Positions 18,303-26,037 are shown, counted from the stretch's first letter. The stretch: 64,000 nt of DNA from Crenobacter caeni (GCF_010435965.1 NZ_JAAGAA010000007.1:1-64000); one strand, 5' to 3'. Numbers and translations: made by a program. Notes: a model not told the origin generated them from the sequence alone.

Positions 18303-18911
18303 TCAACTGCTAGGTAAGGTGCAAGTCCGGGTGAGTTCATAATGGCCAATCGTTTTTTTACTAGTGAAGTAATTTCCTTGTAGTTGATCACCGCCTTCAA
18401 GGCTTAGTTTTAGAATGGCGGCACCTTTATATGGGCTCTGGGGATCGGTACCTGACTTATGTTTTGGAGTAGTGAGAAATACATAATAAAGTACGCCGCG
18501 TCCCGTTTCGGGGTCTCTTTTTGGTTTTGCTAATAATGTTATCGATTCGGAATATTCGGCATCTACGTCCATTCCAATTTTCAGGAAGTCTTGTTTTATA
18601 ATTGCCTTTGCGGAAGATGTCCCATGTTTCCCTTCCCCTTCCCAATGAATCACCATTGACCAAGTGCCGTTTAAATTTGGGAATATCCATTTGTTCAGTA
18701 TAGGGAACTTTTTCCAAAGAAATTGCCATCCAAAATTGAACAATCCAAGTAGGGTAATATGCAATGCCGCCGACCCTCCGCTTGCGATTGATATGGCAGT
18801 TGAAAATCCAGTTTGACTATCGTAGATAGTCCATAAGATTATCCCGGTTGCGACTGCGTAAGCGACGGCAATAATAGTAATAATTCGCCCAATAGGAAGA
18901 AGACCGATCAT
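18303..18911 (-). CDS. Cap15-like (S-2TM-beta) membrane effector
   Basis: A 202-residue protein with two N-terminal transmembrane segments (about 8-30 and 43-66) and then a beta-strand-rich domain. That domain opens with WIFPNLNGTW (residues 75-84) and closes with LQGNYFTSKKTIGHYEL. This pattern is that of the SMODS-associated 2TM beta-strand-rich effector family, whose best known member is CBASS Cap15. In Cap15 the barrel binds a cyclic nucleotide and the membrane part then damages the inner membrane. Its ATG overlaps the upstream stop codon (ATGA), so translation is coupled to the DisA/CdaA-like gene. The family assignment is by motif reading and not by search. Confidence 0.7.
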   Translation of the reverse strand: MIGLLPIGRIITIIAVAYAVATGIILWTIYDSQTGFSTAISIASGGSAALHITLLGLFNFGWQFLWKKFPILNKWIFPNLNGTWSMVIHWEGEGKHGTSSAKAIIKQDFLKIGMDVDAEYSESITLLAKPKRDPETGRGVLYYVFLTTPKHKSGTDPQSPYKGAAILKLSLEGGDQLQGNYFTSKKTIGHYELTRTCTLPSS

Positions 18912-19342
18912 TTTAGCGTCTCGAAGTGGGTTTCGTGGCCTTTCTCGAATATGGATAGGTTGTGTCTTTTGCTGACGATTCCGGTCATTAAAACCCCAGG
19001 GATGGTTGACCCAAAAATTCCTGCTACAAACCGTCCACCAATAGCTCGATTTCTATCCAAATAAACATCCGGTACAATGGGGGGGGAAAAATATTGTGAA
19101 AAATGAGAAATCAATCCAGCTTGATTAATTATGTGAAATCCGTCGTGGAATTTGCTTTTGTCACTAGATAGGCGTGACAGGGTTTCAGCGACTGTGCCTG
19201 AGATGCTTGGTAAATCTCCTCGTAGATTTATGATTGGCAAATAGGCTGGCGTGTCGCATACAATAATTCCGACGCCGGAGAAATTGGCATCAGAATTTAG
19301 CCATATATTGTGAAGTAGTTTTATAAAATCAAGTCTAGTCAT
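18908..19342 (-). CDS. Divergent DisA/CdaA-like (DAC) nucleotide-cyclase or sensor domain protein
   Basis: A 144-residue single-domain protein. Elements in DAC order are: a strand GVGIIV (residues 23-28, compare GALIV); FHDGFHII (65-72, compare LHDGAVII); RNRAIGG (97-103, compare RHRAA-G); and IVSKRHNLSIFEKG (122-135, compare VVSEETG-ISV). The DGA motif reads DGF and RHR reads RNR, so catalysis is uncertain; it could be an active diadenylate-type cyclase or a nucleotide sensor like the DACN domains in Pfam. It lies upstream of and overlaps the Cap15-like effector gene. Confidence 0.55.
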   Translation of the reverse strand: MTRLDFIKLLHNIWLNSDANFSGVGIIVCDTPAYLPIINLRGDLPSISGTVAETLSRLSSDKSKFHDGFHIINQAGLISHFSQYFSPPIVPDVYLDRNRAIGGRFVAGIFGSTIPGVLMTGIVSKRHNLSIFEKGHETHFETLK

Positions 19343-19999
19343 CTCGATATAAATTTTTACGTATTAGCTCGTCGGGGTCGGGCATAAATTATTGCTTAAG
19401 CTAATTACTATACCTCAACTCTAAAATTTTGGCGACCGCCGGTGCGCGAAGCCCGGAGGATACCCAACGGCACAGCCGTTGGGTGATCGCTTTGATCCTC
19501 ACCTCCATTGCTGAATTTCAGGCGTCGCTATTTCTTCCTGTTGCGCGTTCACGAGATTTGCGATGTGCTCCCGTCGCTGCTTCGAGAGGCATGTGTCACG
19601 ACCAGTCCGTGAACCCAGCCTCTTTGAATCGTCGGAGCAGCAATGGTTTCGTGGTGTTGCGCAAAGCGACCATCGGCTTCAACTCTGGCAGGAAGTACCG
19701 AGCAATGTCCAGTTTCAGTGCCGGCGGTCTTCAGGTTGCCAAATTTGAACGTCAGCAGCCAGCCTAAAGCAGGCTTCCTCTGCCACAACTGTAGGCGACT
19801 GCTTTGGCCGAACCGTTGCCACCCACTGAGAGTGGCGGCAGATCATCGGACAGAGCGGCCGTTGGTGGTGCTAGTCCGATGCGGCAGCAATGCAGCAGTT
19901 AGCGACGTAGCAGTAATCAGGCACTCGTACGGCAGCTCTCTAGGCTAGTGAACGCGTGTTTTCGACCCAAAGCAGTCGATGCCTTCATGAAAAAGCGGA
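19343..19999. other. Stretch without a convincing gene
   Basis: About 650 bases between the DAC-like gene and the attC site at 20000. Overlapping open frames on both strands (for example 19429-19767) show no family signature. A short inverted pair ACCCAAC-N9-GTTGGGT at 19462-19484 fits the integron R''/R' simple-site consensus, but no L sites are seen. It may be an open-frame-free cassette. Confidence 0.45.
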
Positions 20000-20059
20000 C
20001 ACTAACGCCTGAATTAAGCCGCGCCTCGAAGCGGCGTCGGCTTGAATGAATTGTTATGC
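20000..20059 (-). repeat. attC site of cassette 3 (aadA-like)
   Basis: A 60-base imperfect palindrome, on the plus strand CACTAAC ... GTTATGC, with inner arms AAGCCG(A/C)GCC and GGCGTCGGCTT. Apart from a few bases it has the layout of the attC of aadA-type cassettes. The stop codon TAA of the cassette gene at 20054 lies inside the R'' core (GCATAAC on the minus strand), as is common in cassettes. Confidence 0.85.
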
Positions 20060-20887
20060 CGTTTGACGAGTATCCACGAGAAGCACTGAGAGCCCGTCTT
20101 TGCTGTGCAAGACATCCATGGTATCAACATCATCGATAACATCGAAAAAGGCATTAAATGTTTGGCCACGTGTCGCCGATACTTTAGAGCGGGCGTAAGC
20201 CAAGAGCCATCTGTGAGTTTGCATTGCTAGATCAAGCGGCGCACCAACTTGGTGATCTAAAAGCGCGTCTAGGAAAGTCTCCAGCTCTGTCCTGACGAGT
20301 ATCTCTGGGCCGTTATAGAAATATTGCTCAATATAAGCATTAGCAACCATCGTCGAATGCGTAGTCTTTGGACTACTACATGAGATGAACTTGGCAACGG
20401 AGTGCACAAGTTCGATCTGTGATGCGCGCTCATAAAAAATCCCGAATGAACCTATCGATCCAGAGCTAAAGCTTGTCAGTAGATCACCAGGCGGCATAAA
20501 TGGTGGCACACCTGCAATAGCCGGCCTACGACTCAGAAGATCCCATTGATTAAACTGGCCTTTAAAATCCACATGCCGGTCGGCGGTGCCGTGAGCGACC
20601 CATTTGGCTTTTGCTTGCTTTTTGGCCTGCCAGAAAGTTGCGCGGTAGAAAGGCGCAAAATCAGATCTGGAAATGATGAGTAGATCAGCAATTTCGCATC
20701 TTGTCTTGATGCCAGTGGTGAGGTTGAACTCGACGTTGTACTTGACCGCTCCATGAGTCTCCTCAACAAAGATTGAGGAGGAGCCGTACTCAATAGCTTT
20801 TGCGAGCTTGCGGAAAAGCTCGACTTCTCCATCGCTCGAGAAATTTGCAGAGGTGCGGAACGCAGTGGATATTGCTGTTGCTGACAC
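20054..20887 (-). CDS. Integron cassette protein, PD-(D/E)XK-like
   Basis: A 277-residue protein if the GTG at 20887 is used; that start has a perfect AAGGAGG at 7 bases, whereas the ATG at 20905 lies inside the upstream attC core. The N-terminal half contains EIADLLII followed by ATFWQAKKQAK, resembling the acidic and (Q/E)xK parts of a PD-(D/E)XK nuclease fold. The rest is unassigned. It stands between two attC sites, so it is a mobile cassette read away from the integrase gene. A role in restriction or DNA handling is only a suggestion. Confidence 0.65.
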   Translation of the reverse strand: MSATAISTAFRTSANFSSDGEVELFRKLAKAIEYGSSSIFVEETHGAVKYNVEFNLTTGIKTRCEIADLLIISRSDFAPFYRATFWQAKKQAKAKWVAHGTADRHVDFKGQFNQWDLLSRRPAIAGVPPFMPPGDLLTSFSSGSIGSFGIFYERASQIELVHSVAKFISCSSPKTTHSTMVANAYIEQYFYNGPEILVRTELETFLDALLDHQVGAPLDLAMQTHRWLLAYARSKVSATRGQTFNAFFDVIDDVDTMDVLHSKDGLSVLLVDTRQTA

Positions 20888-20901
20888 GCAGCCTCCTTGC
20901 G

Positions 20902-20973
20902 GCATAACGTACTAGCTCAGAGGCACGAAGCCGGCTTGCCGGCGCAGCGTCCCTCTGGAGCGGAGGGTTAGAT
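20902..20973 (-). repeat. attC site of cassette 2
   Basis: A 72-base imperfect palindrome with outer cores GCATAAC and GTTAGAT (plus strand). The inner arms AGCCGGC-TTGCCGGC and GAGG-CAC pair on the minus strand. It lies directly downstream of the cassette 2 gene and upstream of the cassette 3 gene. Confidence 0.8.
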
Positions 20974-20992
20974 TTGACTGTGGGCGATACGG

Positions 20993-21806
20993 TTACTCGC
21001 CAGAACCATTCTGGCACCTGATGCGATTTAGCTCGTCATTTGTGAAAAGAATGTTTTGAACATCCCCTGACGTCTCAGAGATTTCCTCAAAGTTACTAAA
21101 CCTAGAAAACCAGATCCAAGCAGCGAAGGCATCTAGCTTTGTAAACCCAATAACTTTATGGAAGTCGGTCCAATGCCCGTTTCCAAGCGAGTGGAAGTGT
21201 GCTTTTTTTTTCACCCTGAAGAGAAGTGACCAAAATGAGGTTGCCTTGTTTCTCATACCTCCCCTTAAAGCTGGCCATTTTTGTCGCGACAAATTCAAAT
21301 CTTGAGTCCTTTGTCTCTAGGACAATAAGTGCTGACGCTCCATTGGCTTCTACGTGAACAGGGAATCTGACGGCAAAGTTCAGATATTTCTTGGCAAGCG
21401 ATTCGTACCCGGCCAGTTCCTCTGCCAAAGGCTGCCAGAACTTAACCTCTATGCGTACGCCTAGCCCGCTTGATAACGTTAGTTCAACAGCCTTGTTTAC
21501 CAGCCCTGTATCTCTTTTGACTGTCACTACTATGATGTAATGCTTTAGCGGGTTTTTGAAGGATTTTGTCTTGTCAAATTCCTTGGCTAGATCATCGGCA
21601 GTAAAAGTCTCCACGCATTTACATTGCACACCGACAGCAGTGGTTTCGTCATATATGTAAACGTCGACGCCATCTTGGGCCTGCCCATGGGTTCCATATT
21701 CGTCGACAGTGCAGTCTGGAAATTTGCTTTTATAAAAATCTGCAGTTATGCGCTGTAGTTGCTGCCAGTCTTGCGGTGCTGGGATTCTTGTTTGATACAA
21801 GTCCAT
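20993..21806 (-). pseudogene. Integron cassette protein, PD-(D/E)XK nuclease-like, frameshifted at A9
   Basis: The first frame (21806 to 21156, 216 residues) begins MDLYQTRIPAPQDWQQLQRI and has GTHGQAQDGVDVYIYDE then VGVQCKC, the D-x(n)-QxK pattern of Mrr-like restriction nucleases. It ends prematurely after a run of nine A (plus-strand T, 21203-21211). Removing one A would continue it in the other frame (RVKKKAHFHSLGNGHWTDFH onward) to 20993, giving 270 residues. It could be switched by slippage, or simply be inactive. Confidence 0.65.
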
Positions 21807-21826
21807 AGTTCATTCAGCTTGGTGAA

Positions 21827-21898
21827 ATCTAACGTTAGAGTTAAGGGCGCATTTTCGGCGCATGCCGAAAACGTCGACCCTTGAACGACTTGTTAGCC
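21827..21898 (-). repeat. attC site of cassette 1
   Basis: A 72-base imperfect palindrome, on the plus strand ATCTAAC ... GTTAGCC, with an inner hairpin around CGCATTTTCGGCG and CGCCGAAAATGCG. It has the same orientation as the two other attC sites, i.e. for genes read leftward away from the integrase gene. Confidence 0.85.
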
Positions 21899-21928
21899 GG
21901 ATTTCATACAAACAATTCCGGCCGATAG

Positions 21929-22056
21929 TTGGTGCGGAGAGAGGGAATCGAACCCTCAACATTCACTCTTGGTGAGTACATAATTCCATGATTGCTTTAT
22001 CTCTCATTTGGGTTGGAGTATCCACCAGGCTCCGCAGGAATGCGACTCCGCACCAA
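21929..22056 (-). ncRNA. tRNA-like element (acceptor stem and T-arm only)
   Basis: Perfect 11-base inverted arms TTGGTGCGGAG (21929) and CTCCGCACCAA (ending 22056) close a structure. On the minus strand its 3' side is GAGGG-TTCGATT-CCCTC (21941-21957), a textbook T-arm, followed by CTCCGCACCA with a terminal CCA. No normal D or anticodon arm could be laid out in the about 70 bases between. The element overlaps the 3' end of the small cassette 1 gene. Confidence 0.4.
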
Positions 22057-22232
22057 ATACAGGCAAACAAATAACCAAAGATCTCCGTTTGGAGTTGATC
22101 TATCGCATGTGCGACTGACCCAATCACCGATTCCATTGCTGAATGGATATGCGATGCTGCTTGGTAAATATAAGCGATTGTGTTGTACATAAAATTCTCC
22201 ATTGTTGATGTGAAATTACATATATCAGACAT
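21963..22232 (-). CDS. Small cassette 1 protein, membrane-like
   Basis: An 89-residue protein from the ATG at 22232, which has GGAG six bases upstream; an ATG at 22292 would add 20 residues. Residues about 18-42 and 52-68 (EIFGYLFACIWCGVAFL) are moderately hydrophobic. No family is recognised. It lies in the first-cassette position between the attI region and attC of cassette 1; its 3' end overlaps the tRNA-like element. Confidence 0.45.
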   Translation of the reverse strand: MSDICNFTSTMENFMYNTIAYIYQAASHIHSAMESVIGSVAHAIDQLQTEIFGYLFACIWCGVAFLRSLVDTPTQMRDKAIMELCTHQE

Positions 22233-22292
22233 GGAAAACTCCAACCCAAACGAGATATCAACGCTCACTTCTATATGTACCCCTACCTCCAA

Positions 22293-22428
22293 GCTCGATA
22301 ATCTACGATGCTACATTCCGGCTAATGTGAAATATACACCTTTGCAGGTGTATATTTGGTTTGTCTGTGTGTATAACTAGTTATGATATGCGCATTTAGC
22401 ATTGTTTTGCAAGCCATTGGAGTTGCCA
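22293..22428. promoter_or_regulatory. Presumed attI/promoter region of the integron
   Basis: Lies between the integrase gene and the first cassette, where attI, the cassette promoter Pc and the intI promoter are expected. It holds a perfect 12-base inverted repeat (22330-22357, AAATATACACCT, loop TTGC, complement). I could not place the attI core or a LexA box. Confidence 0.45.
22330..22357. repeat. Perfect 12-base palindrome near attI
   Basis: Arms AAATATACACCT and AGGTGTATATTT with loop TTGC, about 70 bases upstream of the integrase start codon. It could be an operator or an intrinsic terminator stem. Confidence 0.6.
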
Positions 22429-23417
22429 ATGCCTGAAAGTACACAGCAAGATGGGACTGCAGCGCCACGCTTGCTCGATGTGTTGCGCGAGACGCTGCGA
22501 GTCAGGCATTACAGCCTGCGCACCGAGCAGCAATACGTCAATTGGGTACGGCGCTTTTTGCGCTTTCACCATCATCGGCACCCTCGCGAGATGGGGGCTG
22601 CAGAGGTCAGTAGCTTTCTCACCCACCTGGCCATTGAAGGTCAGGTGTCTGCATCCACGCAAAATCAAGCATTGTCTGCGCTTCTGTTCCTCTATCGTGA
22701 TGTGCTAATGCTGAACTTGCCCTGGCTAGATGAGGTTGTTCGGGCCAGACCGTCCAGGCATCTGCCAGTCGTTCTGACGCGACTGGAGGTCGCGGCACTG
22801 TTGGCGAAGGTCGATGGGCTGTACGCGCTGCAGCTGCGTTTGCTATACGGCACCGGCATGCGGCTGATGGAGTGCATGCGCCTGCGGGTCAAAGACATCG
22901 ACTTCGGGCGTGGCGAAATTCTGATCCGCGATGGCAAGGGGGCGAAAGACAGAGTGACAATGTTGCCTCAGAGCCTGGTGGCACCACTACAGGCCCATCT
23001 GCAGCGGCGGCGCGCCATCCACGAGGCAGACTTGCAGGCCGGAATGGCTGATATGTTTTTACCCGATGCGCTGGCACGAAAATACCCTCATGCCGGGCAG
23101 GAATGGGGCTGGCAATATGTGTTTGTCACCACTGGTTATGTGCGCGATCCGCGCTCTGGCGCACAACGGCGGCACCATCAGGATGAAAAGCTACTGCAGC
23201 GAGCGATGAAGCGGGCGGTAACTGCTGCCGGGATTGCCAAACTGGCCACACCGCATACGCTACGCCACAGCTTTGCCACCCATCTGCTTGAATCCGGCTA
23301 CGATATTCGCACGGTGCAGGAGCTACTGGGCACGCGGATGTCAGCACCACGATGATTTATACCCATGTACTGAACAAGGGAGACTGGGGCGTGAGCAGTC
23401 CGCTAGATAGCTTGTGA
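22429..23417 (+). pseudogene. intI: Integron integrase IntI, frameshifted before the catalytic Tyr
   Basis: A tyrosine recombinase of the IntI class. The N-terminal DNA-binding part ([20 protein letters not shown]), the catalytic Arg region ([20 protein letters not shown]) and the [12 protein letters not shown] motif are present. So is the extra helix unique to IntI ([20 protein letters not shown]). One base is missing near 23331 (GGGCACGCGG where GGCCACGCGG is expected), which ends the frame at 23355. Restoring it gives [13 protein letters not shown] with the catalytic Tyr, and a 329-residue protein. The start is ATG 22429, after GGAG. Confidence 0.9.
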
Positions 23418-23798
23418 GCGCATTATTTGTCGTGCCGGAAGGCACGCGACGATATTCTTTAATGTCGGCTTTGCTGCAGCTAGCTGCCAATGACATCGAT
23501 GTTATCGACAGGCAGCTTTGGCCGAGTAGCCGACTTAGAGTCGGCTTTTGATCGACGTACTTCAAAGGTGGATTAGCTGCCGCCTGCGGGTTTTCTAAGA
23601 AGTTGCTATCGATACCCAAAGTACAACTTCGCAGTCTCCCGCAGTACCGCGTTTTCCTGCTCTGATCAGCCCCCGTCAGCCATACCAACGATAAGGGGAG
23701 AAATCCTCTGTTTGCATGCTCCTGGCGCTACCCGACATGTTCAGTGGGAGGTAGTTGTGCACCACAGATGTGATGGGTGAGATTTCTTCTAGGACCGA
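23418..23798. other. Intergenic stretch with IS fragments
   Basis: Holds a hairpin at about 23528-23549 (AGCCGACT, complement, T-run) that may terminate intI. It also has a 45-base match to the 3' end of the IS3-type orfA at 25756 (near 23612-23656), an IS3-like terminal repeat near 23660-23712, and a degenerate IS5-type end near 23730-23762. No intact gene. Confidence 0.6.
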
Positions 23799-25067
23799 TT
23801 AAGACACCGTCGGTAACTGATCGAAGCGAGTGGTGTAACACGGGCTCGCGTGTTCGCGCCGCATCTGCCAGCCGTGGCCGATCGCCTCGGCGCCCAGCCT
23901 GAGCGTGCCGCGCCCGTAGCGGTGGTTGACGGTGTCGAGCGCGCCCAATAGCGCCTGGCGCGCGGGGTCGGTCTCCGGCGCGAGCCAGTCGGCTTGCCGT
24001 GCGGCCCCCGTTAGCAGCTCGCCCAGCAGCACACCAACCTTTTTGTACGAAAAACCCTTCCTGTACAGCTTGTCCAGCAGCGCGAGTGCCGCGCGGGTGA
24101 GCGCGAGCGTGTCGCAGCTTGCGACGGGCAGCGCCTGCCAGTCGCAGGCGTGGTACTGTGCGTCCTGCGCGCGGAAACGGTGGGTGTGCAGTTGCACGCC
24201 AATCAGGCCGGCGATGCTGCCTTGCGCGCGCAGGTCGGCCGCCGCCTGTGCAGTGTGGTGGGCGAGGGCGGCGGCCAGCGCGTCGCGCTCGTGGATCAGC
24301 TGCCCAAAGCTGCGGCTGCGCACCAGTTGCTGGCGCGGCGGCGCGACGTCCTCCAGTGTGAGGCAGGAGGTCCCGTTGAGTTCGCGCACCACCCGTTCTA
24401 CCACCACCCCGAAGCGGCGCCGGATCAGCGCGGGGTCGGCGCGGGCGAGATCTAGTGCGCTGTCGATGCCCATGCCTGCCAGTTGCTCGGCGAGCCTGCG
24501 CCCGATCCCCCACACTTCGGCCGCCGGCTCGCTGGCCAGCGCCTTCGTCTGTCGTTCCGGGGATAGGCTGCCCCAGTCGAGCACGCCAGAAAGCTTGCCG
24601 TGCCGCTTGGCCAGGTGGTTGCTGAACTTGGCCAGCGTCTTGCTCGGGCCAATGCCGACGCAGGTGGGTAGGCCGACCCACTGTTCGACGCGCGCACGGA
24701 TGCGCTGGCCAAGACAGGTGGGGTCGTCCGTCAGGCCGGTCAGGTCGGCGAAGCATTCGTCGATCGAGTACACCTCAAAGCGCGGCACCAGCGAGGCGAT
24801 GGTGTCCATCATGCGCCGGCTCATGTCGGCGTACAGCTCGTAGTTGCTGGAGAACACCGTCAGCAGCCCCTTGCGCTCCAGATTCGCGACCTCGAAATAC
24901 GGCGCGCCCATCCGGATGCCGAGCGCCTTCGCTTCACGGGTACGGGTGATGACGCAGCCGTCGTTGTTGGAGAGCACCACGATAGGCGTTTTCGCCAAGT
25001 CCGGCCGGAACACCCGCTCGCACGAGGCGTAGAACGAATTGCCGTCGATCAGCGCGAACGTGGGCAT
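23799..25067 (-). CDS. umuC: DNA polymerase V catalytic subunit UmuC (Y family)
   Basis: A 422-residue error-prone polymerase for lesion bypass. Residues 1-12 ([12 protein letters not shown]) and [12 protein letters not shown] near residue 100 give the catalytic Asp/Glu residues. [17 protein letters not shown] near 138-154 and the helix-hairpin-helix segment near 185-210 are typical of UmuC. The C-terminal little-finger domain and tail are complete. Its start codon lies inside the last codons of umuD (19-base overlap), so the two genes are translationally coupled. Confidence 0.93.
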   Translation of the reverse strand: MPTFALIDGNSFYASCERVFRPDLAKTPIVVLSNNDGCVITRTREAKALGIRMGAPYFEVANLERKGLLTVFSSNYELYADMSRRMMDTIASLVPRFEVYSIDECFADLTGLTDDPTCLGQRIRARVEQWVGLPTCVGIGPSKTLAKFSNHLAKRHGKLSGVLDWGSLSPERQTKALASEPAAEVWGIGRRLAEQLAGMGIDSALDLARADPALIRRRFGVVVERVVRELNGTSCLTLEDVAPPRQQLVRSRSFGQLIHERDALAAALAHHTAQAAADLRAQGSIAGLIGVQLHTHRFRAQDAQYHACDWQALPVASCDTLALTRAALALLDKLYRKGFSYKKVGVLLGELLTGAARQADWLAPETDPARQALLGALDTVNHRYGRGTLRLGAEAIGHGWQMRREHASPCYTTRFDQLPTVS

Positions 25068-25495
25068 GCGTGCTTGACGATGAAGGTGACCACGCCGATG
25101 AGCCGCCACTCCTCGTCGTCGCCCGGGCGCAGCACCGGGTAGGGCACCCGCGCGTTTTCCGGATGCAGCTCGAGGCCGGTCGGCGTCTTGCGCAGGCGCT
25201 TGACGGTGAATTCGGTGGCAAGCTGCACGATCACGATGTCGCCGCTGACCGCCTCTCGCGCACGGTCGACCACCAAGAGATCGCCGTCGTCGATGCCGGC
25301 GTCGCTCATCGAGTCTCCCGCCGCGTACAGCGCGAAAGTCGCCGGTGGGTGGGCGACCAGATACTGGTTGAAGTCGAGCGCGCCGGCGGCGTAGCTGGCC
25401 GCCGGTGACGGGAAGCCCGCCTGCACGCGCGCGAGCATCAGCGCGGTGGTGGCGGCGGTCGGAGCGAGGGCGACGGGGAGCAGGGACAGTGTCAT
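25049..25495 (-). CDS. umuD: UmuD, self-cleaving S24 peptidase subunit of Pol V
   Basis: A 148-residue protein. The self-cleavage region QAGFPSPA is near residue 28. The catalytic Ser lies in [11 protein letters not shown] (about residue 61) and the catalytic Lys in EFTVKRLRK (about residue 98). In the RecA-dependent SOS response UmuD trims itself and joins UmuC. The predicted start codon at 25495 stands only two bases after a large palindrome and has no Shine-Dalgarno sequence, so the mRNA may be nearly leaderless. Confidence 0.9.
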   Translation of the reverse strand: MTLSLLPVALAPTAATTALMLARVQAGFPSPAASYAAGALDFNQYLVAHPPATFALYAAGDSMSDAGIDDGDLLVVDRAREAVSGDIVIVQLATEFTVKRLRKTPTGLELHPENARVPYPVLRPGDDEEWRLIGVVTFIVKHACPRSR

Positions 25496-25497
25496 CG

Positions 25498-25536
25498 CGG
25501 CAAACTTGAATAATGAAACTTAATTCAAGTTTGCCG
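25498..25536 (-). promoter_or_regulatory. Large palindromic operator/promoter of umuDC
   Basis: Perfect 14-base arms CGGCAAACTTGAAT and ATTCAAGTTTGCCG with an 11-base spacer. A plausible promoter (TTGCGG, 18 bases, CATTAT on the minus strand) lies inside it. It does not match the CTGT-N8-ACAG LexA box of most proteobacteria, so either LexA here has a different site or another repressor acts. Confidence 0.6.
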
Positions 25537-25755
25537 CAAGACTGATGTGAGTGCAATTTTCAGCTTAAGCGTGCAAGCCCGCGTTACCGATGTATAGGCA
25601 ATGCGCTATGTCGCGAAGACCGCTGCTAGTGGGGAGATTGTTGAACACGGGCACCGAATACGTCATTTCCGTGGGCAAGGTCGTGATGTATGCGGTAGGC
25701 GTTTCGCGTGGGCGCGGGGGCATTTCCTGTCGTTGGGAGATGAGGACACTTGCTG

Positions 25756-26031
25756 CTACTTGTACCCAAAGTACAACTTCGCCGCCTCCCGCAGTACCGC
25801 GTTTTCCTGTTCCAGACGCTGGATGCGGGCGTTGGGGTCGGTGGGAGCTGGGCTGACTGGGGGCGGGCAGAGGGAGGCACGTTGGCGGAAGGCTGCCAGG
25901 CCGATGTGTTTCCACCCGTACACGGTGGAGGGGTGGATGCTGAACTTGCGGGCGGCCTGCGTCACGCTGCCCACCTTTTCCAGGTGCTGCAACACCTCGA
26001 TCTTCAAGTGGTCCGGATAGTGGTGTTTCAT
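25756..26031 (-). CDS. IS3-type OrfA (solo, no OrfB)
   Basis: About 91 residues: MKHHYPDHLKIEVLQHLEKV with the helix-turn-helix TQAARKFSIHPSTVYGWKH, then a coiled-coil end ARIQRLEQENAVLREAAKLY. This is the first transposase frame of an IS3-family element. No OrfB follows to the left (25565-25755 holds no recognisable integrase core), so it is a remnant. A fragment of a related gene end occurs at 23612-23656. Confidence 0.75.
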   Translation of the reverse strand: MKHHYPDHLKIEVLQHLEKVGSVTQAARKFSIHPSTVYGWKHIGLAAFRQRASLCPPPVSPAPTDPNARIQRLEQENAVLREAAKLYFGYK

Positions 26032-26037
26032 GGGGTC

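Noticed and set aside
18303-19342. Calling the pair a known Panoptes or CBASS locus
   Set aside because: The partner of the Cap15-like protein has neither the CD-NTase (GS-x-DxD) nor the mCpol (DGD-type) motifs, so neither name fits what is seen.
21901-21960. A complete functional tRNA gene on the minus strand
   Set aside because: Only the T-arm and acceptor parts are recognisable. The spacing to the 5' acceptor arm is too long and no anticodon arm can be drawn.
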